Below, one piece after another: positions 21,786-33,363 of a stretch of DNA of 64,000 nucleotides. The notes beneath the pieces were generated by a model. It had not been told where the DNA came from and did no database searches. It worked only from the letters and a program-made list of their open reading frames with translations. Origin of the DNA: Phocoena phocoena (taxonomy: Eukaryota; Chordata; Mammalia; Artiodactyla; Phocoenidae); the NCBI RefSeq assembly GCF_963924675.1, contig NC_089224.1, positions 67,441,464-67,505,463 on the forward strand. The letters are read 5' to 3'. The position numbers and the translations under genes were made by a program. Every line of letters begins with the position of its first letter. Position 1 is the first letter of the stretch.

Positions 21786-24399
21786 AACCACAGAGTTTTG
21801 CAAAAGAAAGCAATAAAACTCCTAGAGATAAAAACCTATAATAGAAATCAAAACCTTAATAAATGAGTTTAACAGGAGGTTGAGCAAAGCTGACAAAAAA
21901 TTTGTGAAACTAAAAGATAAATCTAAAGAAATTACTCTAATGTAGCACTGAGGGGCAAAATATAAAAGAGGCTAAAAGGCTAGAGAATAGAATGAGAAAC
22001 AGCAACACAGATCTATTCAAAGTTCACAAAAAAGAAGAAAGACGAAATGGGACAGAGGAAATATTTGAAGAGATAATAACTTAGTATTTCTAAGATAGTG
22101 ATTTATATATTTAAGAAGTTCAAGATATCCCATGAATAAACAAGAGATACATACTTAAATATGTCATAGTGAAATTTCAGAATACCATAAACAAAGAAAA
22201 TAGATTCAAAATAAAAATCTACATTGAATGATGATTTTTACATGCAATAGTGGAAACCAGTAGTTGGAATAATACTTTCAAAATACTTAGAGAGAAAAAG
22301 TCAACCAAGAACGTCCAGTGTAATGAGGGTGGAATAAAGATTTACAGACCAATCGATAGAAACAGTGTTTAGAATCAAGAGACTCTCTCTATAGGCCCTT
22401 CTAAAGCTTATATGTTAGAAAAAAGAAAAGGATCTCAAAAGGAATATATAAGATTCAAGAAATGATGAAGAAAGGAAATTTGCAAACATATGTGTGACAC
22501 TGTATATAATAATAATAATGATAATACACGCCTTAAAAAAAGGAAGAATCAAAATACTGATCCCTTTAAAAAATAAATTAATTAAGCTAGTGAAAAAAAA
22601 TGCATGCCTTATTTCTGGTGTTAAAAGAATCAAAATATAGATAAAAGCTAGGACAATTATACAAGTCAGAAAGAAAATACTAACTAAATCATTCTAAAAT
22701 CCTTTTATTATTTGGGTGGATAATAAAATATGGATTAACATTAGACTCTGATAAATATGCATTTAAAGTGTACTGACCTAAAAGAATAGACAAAGCATAC
22801 ATAAATTCTAAACTCAAGGAAGAGAATAATGGAATGAGAAAATAATTCTGGAAAAAAAAGACAAGTGAAAAAATATACACAAACACAAGTAATATGTTAG
22901 AAATGAAGACAAATACACCTGAAATATTCAACATAAATGAACTAAATCTCCAATTAATAAAAAATATCAGATGATTCAAAAAAGATAAAATTTACATATG
23001 TGTTTACAAAGACATAAAAAGTTAAAAGAAAAAAGGCAACAAAAGTTATATTAGTAAAATACTAAGCTTGAACCAAGCTAATGCAATTTATTATTACTAA
23101 TCATAATAGACTAAGGTAAAATCTTAGCAGAGGTAAAAGTTTGTCACTATCTATTGGTAAGTTGTTTAACTTACCAAGAATATGTAACAATTCCAAATTT
23201 CTATGAAACTCAAAAACACAAAAGGAAAAATACAGAAAATGACAAATCTGCCATGATAGTGGGAAGTTCTGATATACTTCACTTAATAACTGATACTATA
23301 AAGGAATATTAACAAAATTGGTGAAAACAGTAAAGCTCTGAATAACATAATTAGAACCCTGATCTGATGGACAATCATTAATTGAAGAGTATGTATTCTC
23401 GAGTTCACATGAGGCATTTAAGGAAAACTGATCACAATGTAGGACAAAGAAAATCTCACCATATTTCAGAGGATCAGTGTCATATAGATCATGTTCTCTT
23501 ACTATAAACAAGGTAGAAACAAATAATAGAAGGGATAAAAAGAGGTGGAAGACAAAAAGAGCAAATAGAATAAGGAGGAGAAAGAAAAATAGAAATTAAA
23601 GAAACACACTTCTAAATAGCACATGTATAAAATAAAGCATAATGAAAATAAAGAAATCCTTAAAACTCAAAGATGATAAAAATACAATGTATCAAAACTT
23701 ATAAAGTACACTTAGAAGGAAAAGTATAGAATGCATATATGTACACATATACATGGTTAAAATAGGCTAAGGAATTTAAGAAGTTGTAAAAAAGGGAAGT
23801 CATTTTTTTAAAGCTGGCAGTAAAAAAACAACATAATTAAAAGCAGAAATAGAAAATAAAGAATGGAAAATAGAAAAAAAAGATACAGTAGAAAGGATTA
23901 GAGAAGTCAAATTTTTTAGTTTTTAATGGCTAATAAAACTGAGTAATCTCCAGAAAAAGACAGATTTTTTAAGAAAGAAAGGCACAAATAAACAATTTTA
24001 GGACTAAAACAATTTAAAAGATAAGAGGACATTATAAACAACAAAATACAATTAAATATGAAAACAAAGTAGAAAGGACAAAGTCTTAGAACTGTACAAA
24101 TTATTAGTCCTGAGTCAAGAAGAGAGAAAATTTGAATGCTAATAACACTTTAAAAAAAAAAAAAGACAGCTATAAAAAAAAAATCTTCTTTTCAAGAAAA
24201 CATTATACCCAGAGCATTTTAAAAGCAAGTTCTACAAATCCTCAAGGAATCAATAATCTCGTATTTATTAATCTTAGGTAATAGAAAGCAAAGAAACAAT
24301 CTCCAAATAATTTTATGAGTAACTTTTGACACTGAAACCAGATAAGCAGATAGGAGAGAAAAATATCAGACCAATGATAATTGTAGAAATAAAAGTATT

Positions 24400-24798
24400 C
24401 TAGAGATTACCATACTAAGTGAAGTCAGACAGAAAAAGATAAATATCATGTGATATCACTTATATATGGAATCTAAAAAAAGATGATACAAATGAACTTA
24501 TTTACAAGACAAAAGTAGACTCACAGACATAGAAAACATGGTTACCAAAGCGGAAAGGGCAAAGAGGGATAAATTGGGAATTTGAGATTAACAGATACAC
24601 ACTACTACATAAAATAGATAAACAAGGACCTACTGTATAGCACAGGGAACCATATTCAATATCTTGTAATAATCTATAATGGAAAAGAATATATACACAC
24701 ATATATATATACACACAAACATATATATATAAAACTGAATCACTTTGTTGTAAACCTTAATCATTGTAAATCAACTATACTCCAGTAACTAAATAAAT
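24400..24798 (+). mobile_element. 5'-truncated younger L1 inside the old L1
   Basis: Starts at 'ctagagattaccatactaagtgaagtcagac' (ORF2 end), passes 'ggacctactgtatagcacagggaac', 'ttgtaaaccttaatcattgtaaatcaactatactcc' and ends in an A-rich tail. A perfect 12-bp TSD, AATAAAAGTATT, lies at 24388-24399 and 24799-24810. About 399 bp. AT dinucleotide runs lie at 24685-24735. Confidence 0.88.
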
Positions 24799-26978
24799 AA
24801 TAAAAGTATTTAAAATAGTATAACAAACACAGCAATGCACAGAAAAACCCTAAATTTTTATGACCAGATTGTGTTTATCTCAAGAATGTAAAGTTGGTTG
24901 CACATTAGAAATCAGAAACATACTTCATATTAACAGTTCAAAGGGAAAAAATCTACATATTCATCTTGATTAACGGGTAAAAGCACTCTATAAAATTCAG
25001 CATCCCTTCATAATAAATTATTTAAAAACTAGAAATCAAATAACTTTCTTATCTTGAAAAGTATACCTACAAAAAAATTCGAGCAAACATCTTATTCAGT
25101 GGTAAAATATCAAAATCATTCCTTTTGAATTTACATTAAAAAAATGCCCACTATCACTTCTATTCAACAGTATCTTTGATTTTTGAATCAGTGGAATAAA
25201 AAAATAAACATACAAATGATTTGTAAATTAAGAAATAAAACTTCTATTATTTCAGGATAACATCATTGTATGTATAGAAAACTTAAGCATTTCCTAATTA
25301 TCAAAATTAATAAAAGTACATTGCTTTTTAATAGAACAAATTAGAAAATACAATTTGAAAACACATCATTTACAAATCCAAAAGATGAGGTACCTAGAAA
25401 AAATTTTAATATAAAGATGTGCAAATTCTTTATGTAGAAAGTACAAACCTTTATTGAAAAACCCTAAGGGAGAGCTAAATAAATGGAGAGAGATGCTATT
25501 TTTATGGATAGAAATACCCAATGTTGTAAAGGTATCAACCCCCTTCCCCAAATTGATCTACACTTTCAATGCAATTTCAATAAAAATCCCAATGGGACGT
25601 TTTATAGGACTTGACAGAATGATTCTAAATATTCTCTGATAAAAAAAAGGTTAGCCCTACCAGTTATTAAGACTTATTATAAAGCTAGAGCAATTTTAAA
25701 ACTATAGCATTATCCCAGGGATAGACAAATAGGCCAACAAAATGAGAATGAGAGCTCAGAAACAAACTCATGCATAATTGGAGACTTGATATATGATAGA
25801 GGTGGTAATGCACATCTGTGGGAAATGTACACATTATTCAATAAATTATGCCTGAATAATTACAAATTCACATGAAAATACAAGATTCCTTCCTTGGAAT
25901 TCATACAAAAATCTATTCAAGGACTTTAATGTGAAGAGTTAAACATTAAGGGTTTTTGGAAAAGGTAGGAGAATATCTTTATTACATCAATATGGAGAAT
26001 GTTGTATGTGCCAATTTTTAGAAAAGGAAAATACCGGTAAATTCAACGATATTAAAAATTTAAATTCTGTTTATCAAAAGGAATCATGAAATGACAATCC
26101 AAATAATTGGGAAAAGGTGTTTGTTGTACATATGACAGACAAAGTCGTACCTAGAATATGTAAAAAGAACTCATAAATCAATAAGACAAATACAAAAAAA
26201 ACACCCACAAATAAACATTTCTTAGAAGAGAAAATGGGAATGTCAAATAAATATATGTAAAGATGATCAGTGACTTTAGTAAGCAAAGAAATGCAAATTA
26301 AAGTCTCAAGGAGATACCATTTCACACCTGCCAAACTGGCAAAACTTGAAAGCCTGACAGTCTTCCTGACAATGTTCAGGAAGACAGAAAGCCCCGTGAA
26401 TTTTTGTGTACCACTGGAGGGAAATGTAACTTGATATAATCACTTTGGAAAGCAAGTTGGTATTACACAGGAGAGCTGAATATGAGAATATCCTATGACA
26501 GCGTCATCCAATTCTAGGTATAAACCTTAGAAAAACCCTTGCACACATGTACTAACAAGCATAAGAAATTGTCCACAGCAACCCTGTTCATAATAGCAAA
26601 TAACTGTAAACAGTTCAAATCAACAAGATGGGGGAGAAATAAATTGTGATTTATTCACACAATGGAATTCTGTACTAAAGTGAGCCTGACTGAATCACAG
26701 TTGTATTCATCAACATGGATGAATTTCAAACACATAATATAAAGTGAAAAAGCAAGTCACCAAACAATATATACAGTATGATTCCATTTGTATGAAGTGA
26801 ACAAAAATAGGCAGAACTAAACTTATATTGTTTAGGGATATAAAGGAAAGCAAAGAAATGATTATTACCAAATTCTGTAAATAGAGGGGGGTACACAGGG
26901 AATGTCAATGGTACTGATCATGTTCTATTTTTATAACCTGGATGGTGAATAAAGATGCTTATTTGTTATTGTTTAAAC

Positions 26979-27010
26979 TATATATATATATATGTGTATA
27001 TATGTATATA
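26979..27010. repeat. (TA)n/(TG) low-complexity run
   Basis: An alternating TA run with TG interruptions near the old L1 3' end. Confidence 0.85.
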
Positions 27011-27070
27011 AATGCTCATGTTACACACGTTTGTACATATGATATATCTCAACACTTTTCATTGTGTACA

Positions 27071-27659
27071 ATTTGATCAGTAACATAGGTACCTGAATAT
27101 GAATCTTGCTAATTCAGTATGCAAATAACATGAAGCACAGAAGGGTAGAATATGGATTAGGTATGGAAAATGATACATAATTATGGTCAGCGCTTTCAGC
27201 TTGGAAATAAAAAATTTTAATTACATTAGGATTTAAAGTAGACTGAGTATAACACTATAGAATGAGAACTCATTCCAAATGTTGGATTGTAGAAGAGGTG
27301 AAAAAATATAGATGATTAGCTATATCTTAAACATTTTAAATGATTACAGGATAATGAATTAATTCCATCATAGGTTCAAATCTGTTCTTGTTGTTTCCTT
27401 CCTCTTTAAAAAGAATTATTTGTATGGAGTATGAAATATATATAATGTCTCTTAAAACTTAAATGCTGAATAAATTTTACCATAGAAGTTGGTGACATAG
27501 TGAGAGACATCCTGGACCTGACTCTGCTTCTTTGCACCCTCCAGATATTAGGGGGAAGGGGAGTCTCTCGAGCCTCTTTCTCAGTACCTCTGAGGGGACA
27601 GAACAGGAAAATGAGGAAGTGGCATAAAAATACTAAGGAATACTAAGGGCAGATACTAA
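27071..27659. other. Unique sequence
   Basis: No gene or repeat recognised. Confidence 0.4.
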
Positions 27660-27770
27660 GCAGCTTCCATCTGCTAAGTACTGAATTCAGCTGCTTTATG
27701 TGTAGTTTCTCTTTTAACCTTCAAAACAAGCTTGTGAGATGGGTACCATTAGACCCTCAAGCAAAACTTC
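27660..27770 (-). mobile_element. MIR fragment, minus strand
   Basis: 'ctgctaagtactgaattcagctgctttatg', 'aaaacaagcttgtgagatgggtaccatta' fits the reversed MIR 3' half. Confidence 0.5.
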
Positions 27771-27779
27771 ATTCAGTCA

Positions 27780-28515
27780 TTAAATATATACTTAAATGGA
27801 AATAATAAAATTTATTCTAAATGCCCATGAACAAGACTTGCAAGATCTCTACCCCCGTGCAGCTTTACTTTCTGGTTGAAGGATGGAAAAATAAACACAT
27901 AAACAAAATTAAAAATTCAGATAGTGTGTTGGGGGCTACTACAGTGATGGCAGATTGCCTTTCTGAGAAGGTAACACTGGACTCAGACCAGAATAGAGAG
28001 AAGGAACCAGGCTTAAAAAAATCTGTGGAATGAATACTGTACGCAAAAAGAACATCAAATACAAAAGACCAAGGTAAGAACAAACTTTCTGTGTTTCACC
28101 AGGATGTCCAAAGCACTGGGAATGAAGGGGATGAGATTAGGGAGGCAGCTAGGGACTCTGAAGATCATGGTTAGATGTCTGGATTTTATTCTAATGCAAT
28201 GGGGCCCTAGGCAAATTATTTGATGTAAGCTTTAAATAAGCACTCTAGTTGCTACTGATAAAGGGACTATGGGGGATCACAAATCATTAGATGGTTATTG
28301 CAGGATTCCAGGGAAGAGATGGTGGTGGCTTGCACTGTGTTAATATTAATAAATATCTCAAAAGAACAGGTTTTGAGATATAATTTGAAGGATATTTTGA
28401 AGCTAGAGGACAAAGAACTTACTAATTGGCCTCCTAAGTTTGGGGCCTGCACTACTGACTGAAGGCTAATGCCATTTATTGAGATGGCAAACACTATGGA
28501 GAGGAGAAATTTTAA
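27780..28515 (+). repeat. Ancient mammalian interspersed repeat, longest copy of the unnamed family
   Basis: In order: 'cattaaatatatacttaaatgg', 'aaataaacacataaac', 'cctttctgagaaggtaac', 'atgtctggattttattctaatgcaatggg', 'cactctagttgctactg', 'ttattgcaggattccagggaagagatggtggtggcttgcactg', 'ccatttattgagatggcaaac'. It is a long, collinear, inactive relic. Pieces of the same layout occur at 460, 10665 and 31100. I leave the family unnamed. Confidence 0.5.
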
Positions 28516-28624
28516 GGAGATAAAAATTTAACAATGCGTGAACCTGAGATAAAACTCTTTCCATTCCTTCTCAATATCTCCAGGAGAGAAGTCCGCAGGT
28601 TCCCTTAGCAATCATCACTATCAT

Positions 28625-28860
28625 CATAGTAGTAGTAACGTTTGTTGAAAACTTATTATGTACCAGGCTCTGCTCCTGGTCTGAGCCCTACAATGTAGGT
28701 ACTATCATCATGTCCATTTAACTGATGATAGAAAATGAAGCACTGAGCTTCTTAACTTGTCCCAGTTCTCAAGGCGAGTAAGTGGCAGAGGCAGGGCTTG
28801 AATTTTGAATCCAAGCAGTTTGGTTCCATTATCTTTATTCTGGACCACTTGACTGCAACA
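28625..28860 (-). mobile_element. MIR SINE, minus strand
   Basis: 'gaaaacttattatgtaccaggctctg', 'tgtaggtactatcatcatgtccattt', 'gcgagtaagtggcagaggcagggcttgaattttgaatcc' reproduce reversed MIR over most of its length. Confidence 0.8.
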
Positions 28861-30124
28861 ATTTCATGGTTTACTTAGCATGCCCAGAATGTAATTGACC
28901 CTCATATATAATAAAAGGTGAAAGGCATAGCTCAGCAGACTTACAGAGCTGGCTACCAACTCATCTGATCTCGAATTATTTTTTGGAAACATAGCATCGA
29001 AATGTTTACAGTTGGGATTTAGAAATACTCTAGTCCAGAGTGGTCAGTCCATGGTATGTCAATGAACTGTGTCACCAAAAAAGTTCTTTTAAGACAGTGA
29101 GTAAAATAAATCTATCTTTACTGAAGGATACTTTGAGTCTCTAATATAATAATGTGTATTATGAATCTCTAAGAGGAATATAGGATGTATTATATGCTGA
29201 ACTTATTTGATCTAGAATAAAGGATTTGTTTGGTTTTGTTGCTTGTTTATTTTGCATGATATCAGTAAATATAATCCGTAGACCCAGCTGGATCAATCCA
29301 ACAGATCAGGAAACTCATGCACTGAGCTAAGTGACCTTTCTAAGCCCCGGGGGTAGAATATGAGTTTATGGCCCTGTGGACAATAAATTTGATCCTCCAA
29401 ATTATCATGGAACAAGAAAGGACTTTAGAAATAATCTGATCATATATTTTTTTCTTACTTAGATGAGGAAATCAGGGTTCCCAGTTTTAAGTTTGTTCAG
29501 CAGCAGTAATGCTTAGTATGGTACTTCACTAATCCTGACACCATCATCTACTCCTTTTTGTTTTAGTTTTGTTTCTCTCAATATTAGGAATTCAAAGCCT
29601 AAATAGATACCCTATCTCTGCTTGGCGAGGGCCCAAGACCAAACTGCAGGTAGCAACACAGGAAAGACCTTCCAATGTCACCTCTACGATCTTTCTACAC
29701 TTCCCTCTAGCTCAAAACAGGCCACCTTCAGGGTATTTGCGTCACTAAAGCAAGGTGTTTCCACCTGCAGAATAAATATGAGTATTTTTATAGAACCCTC
29801 CCTTTTAAGGAAAAAAAGACAGAAGCAAAAAGCAATATGGGAATAAGAATCAATTCAAATTATAGCCCACATTGTCCTACTTTTCTAGGTAAGGCAAACA
29901 ACTCAGTATTTTATTCTTCCCATTTTCACAAATGTAATACCAGATAAATCTTTGTCCAAAGATAAGTAAAAAATAAAAAGCACTATTGGATTTGATTTCT
30001 TAATGTCCTCCTTGAACTTAGAAAACTTGTTTCTATTCATGACTGGTACTTCGTAATGCACACCTTCTGAAGGATGAAAACCACTGATTTTGCTTGCAGA
30101 GTAGAGGAAAGGCTGATGAGAGAG
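28861..30124. other. Unique sequence
   Basis: No gene recognised. Around 29020-29110 an old hAT-like tail ('gtggtcagtccatgg...') is possible but too weak to call. Confidence 0.4.
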
Positions 30125-30215
30125 ACTCAAAATATCTGACTTCAAGTTTTCACATTGCCACTAACTAGCTGAACTACCTTAAGCAAGTTAACCAACACTA
30201 GGACTCTTAAGACTA
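30125..30215 (+). mobile_element. MIR fragment
   Basis: 'cattgccactaactagctgaactaccttaagcaagttaacc' is the MIR central block. Confidence 0.55.
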
Positions 30216-30309
30216 TTAGGGCTCTCAGATTCTAAGTCTGTATCTGTTTTGACTGAGATGATGTTAATTTTAAGAACAAATATCACTGTGCTTAATTTAA
30301 TCACCAAAA

Positions 30310-30465
30310 CTTCACTGCATACTTACCATGTGCCAGGCACTGTGCTAAGTGCCAGTACATGTTAATTTAATTTCAACAACTCTCTTAATATATATTAGGT
30401 ACTAATATTATCCCAACCTTATAGATAAGGAATTTGAAACCTAGAAATGTAATAAGCATGAATGG
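30310..30465 (-). mobile_element. MIR SINE, minus strand
   Basis: 'catacttaccatgtgccaggcactgtgctaagtgcc', 'caacaactctcttaatatatattaggtactaatattatccc' and 'agataaggaatttgaaacc' are reversed MIR. Confidence 0.75.
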
Positions 30466-31099
30466 TACTACTTCTTCATTTTAAGGTCAGAAAAATGATT
30501 TTGAAGGACTGTGCCTGCCATACCTTGCCATGGAGTTTGAATTTTAATTTTTGACCAGACATTTGAAAAGTTTTTTGGTTTGCAGCACTCTTAGTGTCAG
30601 TACTTTTTTTCATTGAGACTCTAGGCCAAAAGAGATAAATAACAGTTCTCTTTAAGTAGTTATGTCTAAAAAAACCCAATAAATAGTTATGTCCTAAAAC
30701 TTAGTAGCCATTTGAAAACATAATACACATAAATTTAAAAGAAAATTAACATTTTTATTTCATCCTTAAGTAGCCACATTACTTACCAATGGGACATTCT
30801 TGCTTGGGCACTGCACATCTTCACAGATTTTGGAATCAGATTGAACACTGCCACCTTTTTTGTTTTACATTGTTTTTTTACACAATGCTTGTTTTACATC
30901 ACAGCAACCACTGAAAACTCAGCTTTGTAAAATATGACATCATCAAAAGGAATGGAGCCAATCTAATGTTGAAACTGAACTACCTCGAGCTATTACAGAG
31001 GGTGTTTAAGGGATAGATTGCTTTGTTTCCCACAAATATTTAAAATATCCCATGGTACTGATGTGAGTTAACTGCCATGTCTGGGGTGCCCTAGCACAC
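30466..31099. other. Unique sequence
   Basis: Nothing recognised. 'cacagtttgggaaccacgg' at about 31098-31116 hints at a decayed hAT terminus. Confidence 0.4.
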
Positions 31100-31330
31100 A
31101 GTTTGGGAACCACGGCTATAGTCAATGAGGAACCATGGAAAGATGTGAAGCAGGAGAATGACATGATTCCTATGTACTCTCTAAAAATATCACCCTGGCA
31201 GCTGGCTGGAGAAAGGATGGAGATGCCAAAACTGGAGACAAAGGGAATAGTTCAGATATGGCTTCAGTATTCCAGGAGTAAATTCTGGGTGATATTAAAT
31301 CACAGAAAATCTCTGAAACAGCCTCTTTAA
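31100..31330 (+). repeat. Ancient mammalian interspersed repeat fragment
   Basis: 'ggagaatgacatgattcc', 'atcaccctggcagctggctggagaaaggatgg', 'tattccaggagtaa' align in order with the 3' half of the copy at 27780-28515. The 75-aa frame is incidental. Confidence 0.45.
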
Positions 31331-31475
31331 TGGAATTATTATATTAGAGAAATTTTTTAAAAAATCATTCATAAAAATTCACTATCAGAGTGTAAATAAG
31401 GATAAGTGGTAGAGGGAAAGAAAGAGGATGTGGGCTGAGGTTATTTCACTGTATCCTTGTGAAACATGCATTTTT

Positions 31476-31824
31476 GGGCTTCCCTGGTGATGCAGTGGTT
31501 AAGAATCCACCTGCCAGTGCAGGGGACACGGGTTCGAGCCCTGGTCCAGGAAGATCCCACATGCCATGGAGCAACTAAGCCCGTGCACCACAACTACTGA
31601 GCCTGAGCTCTAGAGCCCGCGAGCCACAACTACTGAGCCCATGTGTCACAACTACTGAAACCTGTGTGCTTAGAGCCTATGCTCCACGACAAGAGAAGCC
31701 ACCACAATGAGAAGCCTGTGCATTGCAACGAAGAGTAGCCCCAATCGCCGCAACTAGAGAAAGCCCACGTGCAGCAATGAAGACCCAAGGCAGCCAAAAA
31801 TAAATAAATAAATTTATTTTTTTT
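31476..31824 (+). mobile_element. CHR SINE, long form (first of an adjacent pair)
   Basis: Head GGGCTTCCCTGGTGATGCAG, B box GGTTCGAGCC, repeated 'cacaactactgagcc' modules, 'gcagcaatgaagacccaaggcagcc' and a (AATA)n-T tail. The left target word ATGCATT (31466-31472) recurs at 31827-31833. The next SINE inserted in that right-hand copy. Confidence 0.92.
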
Positions 31825-31834
31825 AAATGCATTA

Positions 31835-32053
31835 CTGGGCTTCCCTGGTGGCACAGTGGTTGAGAGTCTGCCTGCTGATGCAGGGGACACGGGTTCGTGC
31901 CCTGGTCCGGGAAGATCCCCCATACCACGGAGCAGCTGGGCCTGTGAGCCATGGCCGCTGAGCCAGCGCGTCCGGAGCCTGTGCTCCACAACGGGAGAGG
32001 CTACAACAGTGAGAGGACCGTGTACCGCAAAAAAACACAAAAACAAACCAAAA
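31835..32053 (+). mobile_element. CHR SINE, short form (second of the pair)
   Basis: Head GGGCTTCCCTGGTGGCACAG, B box GGTTCGTGCC, short middle, end GTGTACCGC followed by an A-rich tail broken by C. A perfect 10-bp TSD, AAATGCATTA, lies at 31825-31834 and 32054-32063. The copy shares its target word with the preceding long-form SINE, so it is the later event. The 154-aa and 146-aa frames over the pair are SINE read-through, not genes. Confidence 0.94.
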
Positions 32054-32069
32054 AAATGCATTATTTTCA

Positions 32070-32300
32070 CTGATACAAGACAGTCCTATTACACAGTAGT
32101 GCTTGACAGGTATTGCAATAGAGGGTTGGTGTACATGAAAAATACAAAAGAAAGAGTTTTTATAAATACACCACTGTTATGTAACATGTTAACTTTAGGG
32201 GAAGCTAGATGGATTGTATATGGAAATTCTTTATACTATTTTTATGACTTGTCTATAAATCTAAAACTATACCAAAATAAAAGTGCAAAAAGTGAAAGAG
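32070..32300 (+). mobile_element. Old L1 3' end
   Basis: 'catgttaactttaggggaagctagatggattgtatatgg', 'ctttatactatttttatgacttgtctataaatctaaaactataccaaaataaaagtg' is a classic older L1 3' terminus. The flank left of the SINE pair (31340-31470) may belong to the same element. Confidence 0.65.
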
Positions 32301-32313
32301 TAAAACATATAAA

Positions 32314-32430
32314 AAGATGATAGGAAAGGAAGGAAATGGGAAGGAAAGAGAAGAACCACAAAGTAGGGGGAATAAGGGAGAGAAAAGAGAAAAAGAAAAA
32401 GGAAGGAAGCAAAAAAGGAAGGAAGGACTA
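32314..32430. repeat. Purine-rich low-complexity tract (GGAA/GAAA)
   Basis: About 117 bp of nearly uninterrupted A/G on the plus strand with repeated GGAAGGA units. Confidence 0.85.
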
Positions 32431-32869
32431 CAGTAATGGAGAAATTATTTCAATTTTCCAACTATAACATTATTCACATATTAGTTTTAGTGTAAAATGT
32501 GCCTCTCAGTTCTCAGAAAAAAAAAAAACCAAATAACACTTTCCACCTAGAAAGTTCTTGGAGTTGTGACTAAGACTGCATGCCTTCCCTTAAAATGGTA
32601 TTGAACACATTTATAAACATAAAAACTGGAAAAAAAATTGTGAAAAAATATAACTATTAAGGAGCAAACTCTAGATAAGTGGGCAAAGATCATCTGAATT
32701 CAAAGAGATATGTCACACTGCAACGTAAAGGAAAGGGAAAATGGGATAAAAATCCCCAAGAAGGGCACATTTATATAGGAGAGATTTGTGGTAGAGGTCA
32801 TTCTAGGAAAGTCTAATAAAATTAGCTAGGCACAAACAGATTCCAACAGCACATTAAAAGGATCATACT
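32431..32869. other. Unique sequence
   Basis: Nothing recognised. Confidence 0.4.
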
Positions 32870-33170
32870 GGGGCTTCCCTGGTGGCGCAGTGGTTGAGAG
32901 TCCGCCTGCCGATGCCGGGGACACGGGTTTGAGCCCTGGTACAGGAAGATCCCACATGCCGCGGAGCAGCTAGGCCTGTGTGCCACAACTACTGAGGCCC
33001 GCGTGTCTGGAACCCGTGCTCCGCAACAAGAGAAGCCACTGCCGTGAGAAGCCCACGCACCACAAGGAAGAGCAGCCCCTGCTCGCCACAACTGGAGAAA
33101 GCCCGTGCACAGCAACGAAGACCCAACGCAGCCAGAGAATAAATAAATAAAATAAATAAATTTATAAAAA
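32870..33170 (+). mobile_element. CHR SINE, long form with one middle module fewer
   Basis: Head GGGGCTTCCCTGGTGGCGCAG, B box GGTTTGAGCC, a single 'cacaactactgaggcccgcg' module, then 'cgtgagaagcccacgcacc', 'aacgaagacccaacgcagcc' and an (AATA)n tail. It is one module shorter than the 21451 and 31476 copies. I could not identify a convincing TSD. Confidence 0.9.
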
Positions 33171-33315
33171 AGAAATGGCTTGTGTGTTTCTGCCCTTCTT
33201 TACTATGAACCATTAGAGATAATTGCCATAGCTTTGGAATAATAGAACAAATTCCAAATATATATTTATTTTTGTTTTATATATATAATTTAGTGTCACA
33301 ATGAACTCCTACACA

Positions 33316-33363
33316 GTAGGTTTTTAAATTGCTTTCTATGTAACTGTAGTTTTAAAAACCTAC
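33316..33363. repeat. 13-bp perfect inverted repeat
   Basis: GTAGGTTTTTAAA (33316-33328) is the exact complement of TTTAAAAACCTAC (33351-33363), loop 22 nt. The word CCTACACAGT also occurs directly at 33309-33318 and 33359-33368. Confidence 0.8.

Larger units (their letters stand above)
20610..27070 (+). mobile_element. Old, nearly full-length L1 with two later insertions
   Basis: An ancient L1 in sense, traced from its start region ('ccttccagtagtatggcaggctag') through a 5'/ORF1-type region ('aaaactcctagagataaaaacctataatag', 'gataaatctaaagaaatta'), ORF2 ('gaactaaatctccaa', 'cttaggaaaactgatcac', 'agagctaaataaatggagag', 'ccccaaattgatctaca'), to the 3' UTR ('acctggatggtgaataaagatg', 'gatatatctcaacac'). 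It is interrupted by a CHR SINE (21451-21785) and a younger L1 (24400-24798). Without these it is about 5.7 kb. Every frame is broken. A TA/TG-rich run lies at 26979-27010. Confidence 0.75.

Noticed and set aside
31630..32320. 146-aa and 154-aa frames on opposite strands
   Set aside because: Both run through the paired CHR SINEs. CpG-rich SINEs lack stops in several frames, and the same peptide pattern recurs at each SINE.
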